Shown: positions 22,503 to 32,080, counted from the stretch's first letter. The stretch: DNA of 45,747 nt from Actinomycetes bacterium (GCA_023437745.1 JAEZFI010000247.1:1-45747); one strand, 5' to 3'. Notes: generated from the letters alone by a model not told the origin. Translations and numbers: made by a program.

Positions 22503-22894
22503 GGCGTCGTTCCGGCCTCGCCGGCGGGCCCGGCGGGCGTGAGCGGGGGCAGGCGACCGTCGAGGTGGTGCTCGTCCTCCCGTTCGTGGTCCTCGTGGTG
22601 TCGGCGGTGCTGCAGGTGACGGTCATCGTGCGCGACACCATCCGTCTCGGCCACGTGGCCCGAGAGGCGGCACGCAGCGCGATGGTCGACGACCCGACGA
22701 CCGCCGGCGAGCACGCCCGAGCGTCGACGGCGCTCGATCCGTCGCGCCTGACGGTCGACGTCCAGGGCGGGGACGCGCCCGGCGACCGCCTCGTCGTCAC
22801 GGTCCGCTACCGGATGCCGACCGACGTCGCCGTGGTCGGCGTACTCCTCCCCGAGGTGACGATCGAGGAGCGTCTCGTCACCCGCCGTGAGTGA
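22499..22894 (+). CDS. TadE-like minor pseudopilin
   Basis: The 131-aa protein has a short arginine/glycine-rich leader, then GQATVEVVLVLPFVVLVVSAVLQ: the glycine cleavage site, the conserved glutamate of the TVE motif and a single membrane helix, followed by an exported domain with VTVRYRMP. TadE-family minor pilins help start or anchor Flp pilus fibres. TTG 22499 overlaps the stop of the DUF4244 gene and is the only start that keeps the leader. It ends the plus-strand operon; a 14-bp inverted repeat follows and a helicase converges on it. A second TadE/TadG-like gene, common at this point in related loci, is missing. Confidence 0.8.
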   Translation: MRRRSGLAGGPGGRERGQATVEVVLVLPFVVLVVSAVLQVTVIVRDTIRLGHVAREAARSAMVDDPTTAGEHARASTALDPSRLTVDVQGGDAPGDRLVVTVRYRMPTDVAVVGVLLPEVTIEERLVTRRE

Positions 22895-22904
22895 GCCCGC
22901 CACC

Positions 22905-22956
22905 CGTTCTGTTCCAGGGAGAGCGTCACCAGTGCGGGTCTGCCTGGAACAGAACG
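22905..22956. terminator. 14-bp inverted repeat between convergent tadE and helicase genes
   Basis: CGTTCTGTTCCAGG (22905-22918) is perfectly complementary to 22943-22956, with a 24-nt loop. It fills nearly all of the 63-bp gap between the two stop codons and probably ends both transcripts. Its arms are less GC-rich than the other hairpins of the window. Confidence 0.6.
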
Positions 22957-22957
22957 T

Positions 22958-25147
22958 TCAAGAGCGGTGGAGGACCGTCCGCAGCAGCGCGGCGGCGCCC
23001 GCCTTGTCGAGCGGGTCGTTGCCGTTGCCGCATTTGGGCGACTGCACGCACGAGGGGCAGCCGGCCTCGCAGCGGCAGCGTTCGATGACGCCGAGCGTGG
23101 CCGCGAGGTGGCGCTCGACGGCGTCGAAGGCGAGCGGCGCGACACCGGCGCCGCCCGGGTAGGCGTCGTGGATGAAGATCGTCGGCAGCCCGGTGTCGGC
23201 GCAGTGCGGCGTGGAGAGCCCGCCGACGTCCCACCGGTCGCAGATGGCGAACAGGGGGAGGATCCCGATGGCCGCGTGCTCGATCGCGTGGAGGGTGCCG
23301 GGGAGCGCCGCCAGGTCGTCGAGGGCCGTGAGGACGGTCGCCACGGGGTAGGTCGTCCACGTCGCCGTGGTGAGCATCGACGTGTCGGGCAGGTCCAGGT
23401 CGTTCACGCCCACCAGCGTGTGGTCGTCGGCGCGTCGGACGCGGTAGCCGGTGACGTGCCGGGTGACCTCCACGGTGCCGTGGGCGACGGTGATCGGCCC
23501 GAGGGGCCGGCCCTCGAGCTGCTCCACGACGACGGTGCTGCTGGAGGCGATCGGCTGGGTGTAGGTCGTCCCGTCGTGCGGCTCCACCCTGACGGTGCGC
23601 CGGTCGAGGTCGAGGTCCGTCACCTCGTAGGCGCGGCCCTGGTGGAGGTAGATCGCGCCCGGGTGGGTCTGCTCGAACGCCCGTGCCGAGTCGATGGTCC
23701 CGATCCAGGTGCTGTCGCCGTCCACGATGCGCAGCTCGGCCGACGACGAGGACCGCAGAGAGACACCGGCGGACGGCCAGCCCCGCGCCGAGAACACGGC
23801 GACCGTCTCGTCCCGCCGCCGCCGCAGGGTGAACCGGTCGTCCAGCACGCCGCGGCGCACGCCGTCGTCGAGGTCGTGCCCCCAGCCCTCCTCGTCACCA
23901 CGGGACAGCGGTCGCTCGTGCGCCGCGCACGCGAGGTGCGTGTCGAGGACGAGGGGGTTGGAGGTGTTGACCACCACTCGCTCGGGGGGCCTGGTCATCG
24001 CCTCGTGCGGGTGGGTCATCACCCACTGGTCCAGCTGGTCCTCGCCGGCCACCACCACGGCGACGGACGGCGCGCCCCGCCGTCCCGACCTGCCGATCTG
24101 CTGCCACATCGAGGCGACCGTGCCGGGGAACCCGGACAGGACCGCGGCGTCGAGCCCGGCGATGTCGACGCCGAGCTCCAGCGCGGACGTCGCCACCACC
24201 ACGTCGACCAGGCCGGCCGCCAAGGCCTCCTCGATCTCGCGCCGCTCCTCGGGGAGGTAGCCCGACCGGTAGCTGCGGATGCGGGACGGGTCGATGTCGA
24301 GGCGCCGGCGCAGCCGCTCGGCGATGACCTCGGTGGCCCGCCTCGACCGGCAGAACACGACGGTGGAGAGCTGCGCCTCGACCAGCGACGCGGCGACCGA
24401 CACGGTGTCGCGCGTGAGCGACCGGGGCTTCGCGGTCGGTGAGGCGGACGGAGGTTTCGGGTTCCACAGGACGACGGTGCGGTCGCCGCGGGGGGAGGCG
24501 TCACCGGTCACCGCCGTGACCGGTCGGGCGCACAGCTCCGACGCGAGCCGGCCGGGGTCGCCGATCGTCGCCGAGGCGAACACGTACCTGGGCGACGCCC
24601 CGTAGTGACGGGCGAGCCGGTCCACGCGTCGCAGGAGGTGGCCGACGTGGGAGCCGAAGACGCCCCGCAGCGTGTGGAGCTCGTCGACCACGACGACCTC
24701 GAGCGAGGCCAGGAACGCCGCCCACCGCTTGTGGTTGGGGAGCAGGCCGTGGTGGAGCATCTCGGGGTTGGTGAGCACGACGTTGGCGTGGTCGCGCACC
24801 CAGGCCCGCTCCTCGGGGGAGTTGTCGCCATCGTAGGAACCGGCCTGGAGGCCCGGGATGCGGAGGTCGACGAGGGAGCGGAGCTGGTCGTGGGCCAGCG
24901 CCTTCGTCGGGTAGAGCAGGAGCGAGGTGCCCGTCGGCTGGCCGACGACCGCCTCCGCGACGGCCACCTGGAAGCACCGCGACTTCCCCGATGCCGTGGG
25001 CGTGGCGATGGCGACCGACGCGCCGTCGCGGAGCAGGTCGATGGCCTCGACCTGGTGCGTCCAGAACCCGCCCTCGGGCTCGAGGTGCGCGATCGGGGTC
25101 GGGAGGGGCCGGGCCAGCGTGCCCGTCAGCGCGGCGCGCTCGGGCAT
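22958..25147 (-). CDS. DEAD/DEAH-box helicase with C-terminal DUF1998 zinc domain (MrfA/YprA-like)
   Basis: A superfamily 2 helicase: Q-like FWTHQVEAIDLL, Walker A ATPTASGKS, DELH box, SAT motif (ASATIG), then a second RecA domain with GVDIAGLDAAVLSGFPG and QQIGRSGR. The C-terminal domain has four cysteines (CRCEAGCPSCVQSPKC) that bind zinc, as in B. subtilis MrfA, a 3'-5' helicase that repairs mitomycin C damage. Mycobacteria carry a homologue near their Tad locus and topA, as here. The coordinates start at the first canonical codon (ATG 25147), but clear family sequence runs 55 codons further, to an ATC at 25312; see that entry. Stop codon and tadE converge at the inverted repeat. Confidence 0.9.
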   Translation of the reverse strand: MPERAALTGTLARPLPTPIAHLEPEGGFWTHQVEAIDLLRDGASVAIATPTASGKSRCFQVAVAEAVVGQPTGTSLLLYPTKALAHDQLRSLVDLRIPGLQAGSYDGDNSPEERAWVRDHANVVLTNPEMLHHGLLPNHKRWAAFLASLEVVVVDELHTLRGVFGSHVGHLLRRVDRLARHYGASPRYVFASATIGDPGRLASELCARPVTAVTGDASPRGDRTVVLWNPKPPSASPTAKPRSLTRDTVSVAASLVEAQLSTVVFCRSRRATEVIAERLRRRLDIDPSRIRSYRSGYLPEERREIEEALAAGLVDVVVATSALELGVDIAGLDAAVLSGFPGTVASMWQQIGRSGRRGAPSVAVVVAGEDQLDQWVMTHPHEAMTRPPERVVVNTSNPLVLDTHLACAAHERPLSRGDEEGWGHDLDDGVRRGVLDDRFTLRRRRDETVAVFSARGWPSAGVSLRSSSSAELRIVDGDSTWIGTIDSARAFEQTHPGAIYLHQGRAYEVTDLDLDRRTVRVEPHDGTTYTQPIASSSTVVVEQLEGRPLGPITVAHGTVEVTRHVTGYRVRRADDHTLVGVNDLDLPDTSMLTTATWTTYPVATVLTALDDLAALPGTLHAIEHAAIGILPLFAICDRWDVGGLSTPHCADTGLPTIFIHDAYPGGAGVAPLAFDAVERHLAATLGVIERCRCEAGCPSCVQSPKCGNGNDPLDKAGAAALLRTVLHRS

Positions 25148-25312
25148 CCGGTGGACGTGGACGGCCCTCGGGTCCTTGCGGATCGAGGCGAGCCAGCCGG
25201 CGACGCCCTCGAGGGGCAGCTCGACGACGCGCGCCAGGTCGACCCCGTCGGCCCAGGGTTCCTCGGTGGGCTCGGACGGCCCGGGATCGTCGACGGCGAG
25301 CGATGCGGAGAT
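25148..25312 (-). other. Probable N-terminal extension of the helicase, beginning at ATC
   Basis: The helicase frame stays open from ATG 25147 back to a TAG at 25324-25322. The residues just before the ATG (LEGVAGWLASIRKDPRAVHV) read like the usual N-terminal region of this helicase family, yet the stretch contains no ATG, GTG or TTG. An ATC at 25312-25310 lies 6 nt after TAGGCT. Translation from it would give 784 residues. The rest of the gap, 25313-25472, holds a palindromic repeat and the STAS promoter. Confidence 0.5.
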
Positions 25313-25318
25313 GGCGCA

Positions 25319-25324
25319 AGCCTA
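25319..25324 (-). promoter_or_regulatory. -10 element of the helicase gene
   Basis: On the minus strand TAGGCT ends 6 nt before the ATC at 25312, the same spacing seen in front of several ATG/GTG starts in this window. The TAG of this element is also the in-frame stop that bounds the helicase reading frame. Confidence 0.4.
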
Positions 25325-25365
25325 CGAGCGCGCGGTGACAGCCTCCCGTCGCGAGCCCCCCCGGC

Positions 25366-25420
25366 TTTTCGGCGCGATCTGTCCCGCGCGGCGGGACATT
25401 CCGCGCCGAGAACGCGGGAG
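25366..25420. repeat. Palindromic repeat, copy 1 (upstream of STAS gene)
   Basis: A nested palindrome: outer arms TTTTCGGCGCG (25366-25376) and CGCGCCGAGAA (25402-25412, one mismatch), inner arms GTCCCG (25381-25386) and CGGGAC (25392-25397), then CGCGGGAG. It matches 25797-25851 at 47 of 55 positions in the same orientation. Confidence 0.85.
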
Positions 25421-25459
25421 TGGGGCCGTGCGGAGGACGGTCGTCGAGAGGTGCCCGGG

Positions 25460-25465
25460 TAGCGT
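25460..25465 (+). promoter_or_regulatory. -10 element of the STAS gene, leaderless type
   Basis: TAGCGT ends 7 nt before ATG 25473. Confidence 0.4.
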
Positions 25466-25472
25466 CGGGCGC

Positions 25473-25787
25473 ATGTGGTTCTCGGCGATCGAGGTGCCGG
25501 GCGACGGCGAGCGGATCCTCGCGGTGACCGGCGACCTCGACCTGTCGGCCGTGCCGCAGTTCCGCAGCGCGCTGCGGGGGCTCGGCGCCACCGGTGGTCA
25601 CGTGGTGGTCGACCTGACCGGCGTGGAGGTCATCGACTCGGTGGGGATCGGGCTCCTCCTCGGCGCCCGCCGCCGGGTGGTCGAGGCGGGTGGGAGCTTC
25701 GCCGTGCGATGCGGGCCCGGCCGCGTCGCCCGCCTGCTCGAGCTCACCGCGGTCGCCGAGATCCTCGGGCTCGAGCACACCACCTGA
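25473..25787 (+). CDS. STAS-domain protein (anti-anti-sigma factor type)
   Basis: The 104 residues form one STAS domain: a first strand and turn (ILAVTGDLDLSAVPQFRSAL), a second strand (HVVVDLTGVEVIDSVGIGLLLGA) in which the serine after IDS is the site phosphorylated by an anti-sigma kinase in SpoIIAA/RsbV proteins, and a last helix (VARLLELTAVAEILGL). Such proteins free sigma factors by binding their anti-sigma kinase. No anti-sigma gene is next to it, so the partner is elsewhere; the group 2 sigma factor at 18244 is unlikely to be its target. The gene is a single cistron between two copies of a 55-bp palindromic repeat. Confidence 0.85.
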   Translation: MWFSAIEVPGDGERILAVTGDLDLSAVPQFRSALRGLGATGGHVVVDLTGVEVIDSVGIGLLLGARRRVVEAGGSFAVRCGPGRVARLLELTAVAEILGLEHTT

Positions 25788-25796
25788 ACCCTCGCG

Positions 25797-25851
25797 TTCT
25801 CGGCGCGTTGTGTCCCGTGTGGCGGGACTTCTCGCGCCGAGAACGCGGGAG
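25797..25851. repeat. Palindromic repeat, copy 2 (between convergent STAS and ACAD genes)
   Basis: Outer arms TTCTCGGCGCG (25797-25807) and CGCGCCGAGAA (25833-25843) are perfect; inner arms GTCCCG (25812-25817) and CGGGAC (25823-25828) enclose TGTGG. It starts 9 nt after the STAS stop and ends 19 nt before the stop of the convergent gene, so it can also serve as a terminator for both. Confidence 0.85.
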
Positions 25852-25870
25852 GAGTTGGACGCGGGAGCGG

Positions 25871-27082
<1,212 letters not shown>

Positions 27083-27090
27083 CGCCGGTG

Positions 27091-27096
27091 AACCTA
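27091..27096 (-). promoter_or_regulatory. -10 element of the acyl-CoA dehydrogenase gene
   Basis: On the minus strand TAGGTT ends 8 nt before ATG 27082. Confidence 0.4.
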
Positions 27097-27167
27097 CCCG
27101 CACCACCGCAGCGTCGCGGCCCCCTCAAGTCCTCAACTTCACGAACAACGGGCCGAGATGTTCACCC

Positions 27168-29117
27168 ATGCCACGAACCAGATTCCTTCGTACTGCAAGC
27201 GCTTCGCTGATCTCAGCGTCGATGCTCCTCGCCGGCTGCGGCGGCGACGACCCCGAGCGCACCGACCGGCCGGCGGCCGACGAGACCACCACGACCGAGG
27301 CCGAGGAGGCCCGTGCCGCCGACGTCAGCGGCGACTGGACCGTGCTCGTCTACATGGCGGCGGACAACAACCTCGAGGAGCCGGCGCTCGACGACCTGGC
27401 AGAGATGACCGAGGCCGAGGGCACCGACTTCGTCGTCCTCGTCGATCGCTCGCCGGGCTACACCGACGCGGACGCCGTCGGCCTGGGCGACTTCGACGAC
27501 AGCCGGCTGCTGCACATCAAGGACGGCGAGGTCGAGGTCATCGGCGAGCCGGGCGAGCTCAACACCGGCGACCCGAGCGTGCTGGCGTCGTTCGTGAACG
27601 AGGGCATCAACGCCTACCCCAACGACCACTACGCCCTCACGATCTGGAACCACGGCGGCGGCTGGAAGGGCGCGGCCTGGGACGACACGGACGACGAGGA
27701 CCACCTCGAGCTGTCCGAGATCGCCGAGGCCGTCGAGGTCGGGCTCGAGGAGACCGACCGCGACCAGCTGGATCTCATCGGGTTCGACGCCTGCCTGATG
27801 GCGACCTACGAGGTCGGTGACCTGCTGGCCCCCGTCGCCACGTACATGATCGCCTCGGAGGACCTGGAGCCCGGCTTCGGCTGGGACTGGTCGGCCGTCT
27901 CGACCGATGGCGGCGCGACCACCGCCGAGCTCGGCGAGTCGATCATCGAGGGCTTCGCCGCCGCCTCCGTCGAGGAGGGCGAGCACGCGACCACCCTGTC
28001 GCTCACGGACCTCACGGCGCTCGACGCGCTGGACGACGCCGTCGCGGCGTTGGCCAAGGGGATGTCGAAGGACGCCGCCAAGGCGGTCGGACGAGTCGGC
28101 TCCAGCCGGAACAACTCGCTCGGCTTCGCTCGCGACCCCAACCCCGAGTACGACTACTTCCTCGTGGACCTCGGGGACCTCGGCCGGGCGCTGTCGCGCG
28201 TCGCCGGGCTCGAGAAGGCCGGCGAGGCCCTGACCGAGGCGGTCGAGCGGGTCGTCGTCCACCACAGCGACGGACCCGCTGCGGCGGCTGCGACGGGGCT
28301 CACCGCGCACTTCCCCCCGACCCGTGAGCTCGCGTCCGCCGAGTACGAGGCGCTCGGGGCCACGTCGAGCTGGACCGACTTCCTGGTCGCCTACTACGAG
28401 GCAGCCGAGGCGCTCGAGGTCGACGACCTGCCGCTCTTCGTCGACGAGGACCGCTACATCGAGGACGGCGAAGCGGTCTCCACGATCGACGGTGTCCGGC
28501 TGTCGGCCGACGTCCTGCCCGGCACCGGCGGCAACCTCGCCGACGCCCGCCTCTACTGGGGTGAGGTGCCGGTCGACGACACGGACTGGGTGGTCTTCTT
28601 CGGCGAGCGCAACGCCGAGGTGAAGGGCGACACCATCTCAGCGGACTACGACTGGCGCTACCTGACCATCTCCGGCCCCGAGGGCGAGTCCGTGGCCTAC
28701 GCCAAGCTCGAGGTCGACGGGGACGGCGCCATCACCCGCATCGCCGTCCCACTGGCGTACCACCGGGGCGACGCGACGGCACCCGGCTCCCTCTACATCA
28801 CCCTCGACGGCGAGAACGTGACGGCCGAGACGTTCTACGTGCGGTCCGGGGCCGACGCCATCTCCGCCATCCGCCCCCAGCCGGGCGACACCTTCACCCC
28901 GATGCTCAAGCGCCAGCACCTGACGGACATGAGCGTCGAGTGGATCCCGGCGACGAACGTGCCGCTCACCGCCGTCACGAGCTCGCTGCAGTACCGCTAC
29001 GGCACCCTGCCGGCGGCCCGGGCGATCATGGTCAGCCTCGGCATGACCGACGTCGTCGGCACCGTCGACGCGGTGTACCACGGCACCGCGACGCCGGCGG
29101 AGCTGGACGGGGAGTGA
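27168..29117 (+). CDS. Clostripain-family (peptidase C11) lipoprotein
   Basis: A signal peptide with lipobox (SMLLAGC, cysteine 24) and a Thr/Glu-rich linker (about 30-50) place the protein on the outer face of the membrane. Residues 55-420 are a clan CD cysteine peptidase: WTVLVYMAADNNLE, the catalytic histidine H162 (IWNHGGGW) and catalytic cysteine C209 (IGFDACLM). Clostripain-type enzymes cleave after arginine or lysine. The 220-residue C-terminal part is beta-rich, strongly acidic and of unknown role. There is no obvious ribosome site or -10 close to ATG 27168; the lipobox spacing supports this start. A 16-bp terminator follows directly. Confidence 0.87.
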   Translation: MPRTRFLRTASASLISASMLLAGCGGDDPERTDRPAADETTTTEAEEARAADVSGDWTVLVYMAADNNLEEPALDDLAEMTEAEGTDFVVLVDRSPGYTDADAVGLGDFDDSRLLHIKDGEVEVIGEPGELNTGDPSVLASFVNEGINAYPNDHYALTIWNHGGGWKGAAWDDTDDEDHLELSEIAEAVEVGLEETDRDQLDLIGFDACLMATYEVGDLLAPVATYMIASEDLEPGFGWDWSAVSTDGGATTAELGESIIEGFAAASVEEGEHATTLSLTDLTALDALDDAVAALAKGMSKDAAKAVGRVGSSRNNSLGFARDPNPEYDYFLVDLGDLGRALSRVAGLEKAGEALTEAVERVVVHHSDGPAAAAATGLTAHFPPTRELASAEYEALGATSSWTDFLVAYYEAAEALEVDDLPLFVDEDRYIEDGEAVSTIDGVRLSADVLPGTGGNLADARLYWGEVPVDDTDWVVFFGERNAEVKGDTISADYDWRYLTISGPEGESVAYAKLEVDGDGAITRIAVPLAYHRGDATAPGSLYITLDGENVTAETFYVRSGADAISAIRPQPGDTFTPMLKRQHLTDMSVEWIPATNVPLTAVTSSLQYRYGTLPAARAIMVSLGMTDVVGTVDAVYHGTATPAELDGE

Positions 29118-29124
29118 CGTCTCG

Positions 29125-29166
29125 CGGGTGACCGCACCGCCCTGTCCGGAGCGGTGCGGTCACCCG
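29125..29166. terminator. Strong hairpin after the C11 peptidase gene
   Basis: CGGGTGACCGCACCGC (29125-29140) and 29151-29166 form a perfect 16-bp stem with a 10-nt loop, the longest perfect stem found in the window, 8 nt after the stop codon. Confidence 0.8.
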
Positions 29167-29173
29167 ACGGTGT

Positions 29174-29202
29174 TTGACAAGCGATGCCGCCGGCCGTGAA
29201 CT
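29174..29202 (+). promoter_or_regulatory. Putative topA promoter
   Basis: A consensus -35 TTGACA (29174-29179), a 17-nt spacer and TGAACT (29197-29202) end 7 nt before ATG 29210. The -10 is a poor match, but the geometry would give a leaderless topA mRNA. The TTG of this -35 could be mistaken for a start codon. Confidence 0.4.
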
Positions 29203-29209
29203 GTCGCGA

Positions 29210-32014
29210 ATGCCGCAGCCCCTTGTGATCGTCGAGTCCCCCGCCAAGGCGCGCACCATCGCGCGCTTCCTGGGCGACGACTACGTGGTGGAGTCCTCCG
29301 TCGGGCACATCCGGGACCTCCCGGCGCGGGCGGCCGAGGTCCCCGAGACGTACAAGAAGGAGAAGTGGGCGAGCCTCGGCGTCGACGTCGACAACCACTT
29401 CAAGCCGCTCTACGTGGTGTCCGCCAACAAGAAGGACCACGTCCGGCATCTGAAGGCAGCGCTGAAGGACGCGTCCGAGCTCTACCTCGCGACGGATGAG
29501 GACCGCGAAGGAGAAGCCATCGCGTGGCACCTGCTGGAGGTCCTGAACCCCAAGGTGCCCGTCAAGCGGATGGTCTTCCACGAGATCACCCCCGAGGCGA
29601 TCCAGCACGCCATCGACCATCCCCGGGAGCTGGACCGGCGTCTCGTCGACGCCCAGGAGGCGCGGCGCATCTTCGACCGGCTGTACGGCTACGAGGTCAG
29701 CCCGGTCCTGTGGAAGAAGATCCAGCGGGGCCTGTCCGCCGGTCGTGTCCAGTCCGTCGCGATCCGCATCGTCGTGGAGCGCGAGCGGGAGCGCATGGCG
29801 TTCAACTCGGCGGCCTACTGGGACCTCGAGGCGGGCTTCGAGCCGACCGTCGGCGAGGACCGCCGGAGGTTCTCCGGGACGCTGGTGTCCGTCGAGGGGA
29901 CGAGGGTGGCGTCGGGCCGTGACTTCGACGAGTCGGGCCGGCTCAGCCGCGACGACGTCGTGGTCCTGGACGAGGCGGCGACCGTCGGGTTGCGTGACGG
30001 CCTCGTCGACCGTCCGGTGTCGGTGGCGTCGGTCGAGCGCAAGCCGTACACCCGCAAGCCGTATGCGCCGTTCATCACGTCGTCGCTGCAGGTGGAGGCC
30101 GGGCGCAAGCTGCGGTTCAGCTCGAGCCAGACCATGTCGCTCGCTCAGAGCCTCTACCAGAACGGCTTCATCACCTACATGCGAACGGACAGCACGACGC
30201 TGTCCGAGACGGCGCTCACCGCCGCCCGCAACCAGATCCGCGAGCGGTACGGGGCGGCCTACCTGCCCGACGCCCCGCGCCAGTACACGAAGAAGGTCAA
30301 GAACGCGCAGGAGGCCCACGAGGCCATCCGGCCCGCCGGCGACACGTTCCGCACCCCCGACGAGGTGCGCAGCCAGCTGAACACCCAGGAGCACCGGCTC
30401 TACGAGCTGATCTGGCAGCGGACGATCGCGTCGCAGATGACCGACGCCCGGGGCGAGTCCGTGTCGGTCCGCCTCGGGGCCACCACGAGCGACGGCAGGG
30501 CCGTCGAGTTCGCCGCCTCCGGTCGCACGATCCAGTTCCCCGGCTTCCTGCGGGCCTACGTCGAGGCGTCCGACGAGGGCGGCGAGGCGGACGACTCGGA
30601 GAAGGTGCTGCCCGACCTGAACGAGGGCGATCTCGTGCGCACGCTCGAGATGGAGATCAAGCACCACGAGACGCAGCCGCCGTCGCGCTACACCGAGGCA
30701 TCGCTGGTGAAGCGCCTCGAAGAGCTGGGCGTGGGGCGTCCGTCGACCTACGCCGCGACCATCTCGACGATCCTCGACCGCGGCTACGTCCGGAAGAAGG
30801 GCTCCGCGCTCGTCCCGAGCTTCACGGCGTTCGCCGTCGTCACGTTGCTCGAGCGGCACTTCGCCGACCTCGTCGACTACGCGTTGACGGCCCGCATGGA
30901 GGACGACCTCGACCGGATCGCCCGGGGCGACGCCGACGCCGAACCGTGGCTCACCCGGTTCTACTGGGGCGTCAACGGCGTCGCGGGGCGCCACGGGTCC
31001 GCGGCGGACGCCACCGGCCCCGACGGCGACGGCGATGGCGACGGCGCAGGCCACCACGTCGAGCGGAACGCCGACGCGGGGCTCAAGGCGCTCGTGTCGG
31101 ACATCGGCGACATCGACGCTCGCGACGTGAACTCCATCCCGCTGGGCGCGGACCCCGACGGCGTGCCGATCGTGGCCCGCGTCGGTCGCTACGGCCCGTA
31201 CCTGCAGCGCGGCGATGACACGGCCGGGATCCCCGACGACATGGCGCCCGACGAGCTGACGGTGGAGCGGAGCCTCGAGCTGCTGGCCGCCCCGTCGGGC
31301 GATCGCGAGCTGGGCGTCCACCCCGAGACCGGCCTCACGGTGCTCCTGAAGGCCGGCCGGTTCGGCCCGTACGTGCAGATGGGCGAGCACGACGACGAGA
31401 CCGGGTTGAAGCCGGCGACGTCCTCCCTGTTCTCCACCATGGACCCGGCCTCGATCACCCTGGACGACGCCGTCCAGCTCCTGTCGCTGCCCCGGATCGT
31501 GGGCGTGGATCCGAGCGACGGCGAGGAGATCAGCGCGCAGAACGGCCGCTACGGGCCGTACATCAAGAAGGGCAACGACAGCCGCACGATCGAGAGCGAG
31601 GAGCAGCTCTTCACGATCACGCTCCAGGACGCGCAGGCGATCTTCGCCCAGCCGAAGATGCGGCGGGGTCAGGTCGCCAAGCCGCCGCTCGCGGACCTGG
31701 GCCCCGACCCCGACAGCGGTCGGCAGATCGTCGTGAAGGAGGGCCGCTTCGGCCCGTACGTGACCGACGGGGAGACCAACGCCTCCCTCCGCAAGGGCGA
31801 CCTCCCGACCGAGCTGTCCCTCGAACGGGCGATGGAGCTGCTGGCCGAACGGCGGGCGGCGGGGCCGTCCAAGAAGAAGGCCTCGGCCCGCAAGGCGCCT
31901 GCCAAGAAGAAGGCTCCCGCCAAGAAGGCCGGGGCCAAGAAGGCGTCGTCGAAGAAGGCGCCCGACGCGATGACCCGATCGGTGAAGAAGGCCGGGGCCC
32001 GCAAGAAGGCGTAG
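29210..32014 (+). CDS. topA: DNA topoisomerase I
   Basis: Type IA topoisomerase relaxes negative supercoils through a covalent 5'-phosphotyrosine. The 934-aa protein has the Toprim domain (VIVESPAKARTIARFLG and DEDREGEAIAWHL), the active-site tyrosine Y323 (FITYMRTDST), and four C-terminal GRYGPY/GRFGPY repeats instead of zinc fingers, ending in a lysine/alanine tail (KKKAPAKKAGAKK type), as in mycobacterial and Streptomyces TopA, where the tail aids processivity. ATG 29210 is chosen over a TTG at 29174 because homology starts with MPQPLVIVESP. A transporter gene follows after 78 bp with its own -10. The topA-tmk-holB order resembles other actinobacteria. Confidence 0.97.
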   Translation: MPQPLVIVESPAKARTIARFLGDDYVVESSVGHIRDLPARAAEVPETYKKEKWASLGVDVDNHFKPLYVVSANKKDHVRHLKAALKDASELYLATDEDREGEAIAWHLLEVLNPKVPVKRMVFHEITPEAIQHAIDHPRELDRRLVDAQEARRIFDRLYGYEVSPVLWKKIQRGLSAGRVQSVAIRIVVERERERMAFNSAAYWDLEAGFEPTVGEDRRRFSGTLVSVEGTRVASGRDFDESGRLSRDDVVVLDEAATVGLRDGLVDRPVSVASVERKPYTRKPYAPFITSSLQVEAGRKLRFSSSQTMSLAQSLYQNGFITYMRTDSTTLSETALTAARNQIRERYGAAYLPDAPRQYTKKVKNAQEAHEAIRPAGDTFRTPDEVRSQLNTQEHRLYELIWQRTIASQMTDARGESVSVRLGATTSDGRAVEFAASGRTIQFPGFLRAYVEASDEGGEADDSEKVLPDLNEGDLVRTLEMEIKHHETQPPSRYTEASLVKRLEELGVGRPSTYAATISTILDRGYVRKKGSALVPSFTAFAVVTLLERHFADLVDYALTARMEDDLDRIARGDADAEPWLTRFYWGVNGVAGRHGSAADATGPDGDGDGDGAGHHVERNADAGLKALVSDIGDIDARDVNSIPLGADPDGVPIVARVGRYGPYLQRGDDTAGIPDDMAPDELTVERSLELLAAPSGDRELGVHPETGLTVLLKAGRFGPYVQMGEHDDETGLKPATSSLFSTMDPASITLDDAVQLLSLPRIVGVDPSDGEEISAQNGRYGPYIKKGNDSRTIESEEQLFTITLQDAQAIFAQPKMRRGQVAKPPLADLGPDPDSGRQIVVKEGRFGPYVTDGETNASLRKGDLPTELSLERAMELLAERRAAGPSKKKASARKAPAKKKAPAKKAGAKKASSKKAPDAMTRSVKKAGARKKA

Positions 32015-32080
32015 CCCTGGCGTCCGACCCGGCGGCCTCGCGACGGGGCGGCGGTCCCGAGGGGCCCGGGCGACCGAACG

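Noticed and set aside
22323..22894. Pilin genes as phage or toxin small proteins
   Set aside because: Both have the glycine-cut site plus glutamate at +5 and a hydrophobic helix, and they sit in a coupled Tad operon, which identifies them as pilin-type proteins.
19877..22903. A 1008-codon minus-strand frame across the Tad genes
   Set aside because: Composition is repetitive (R, A, T, S, P) and no motif is present; the plus-strand Tad genes explain the region.
31860..32011. Lysine/alanine repeats at the end of topA as a nucleotide repeat array
   Set aside because: They are the coding repeats of the basic TopA tail known from other actinobacteria.
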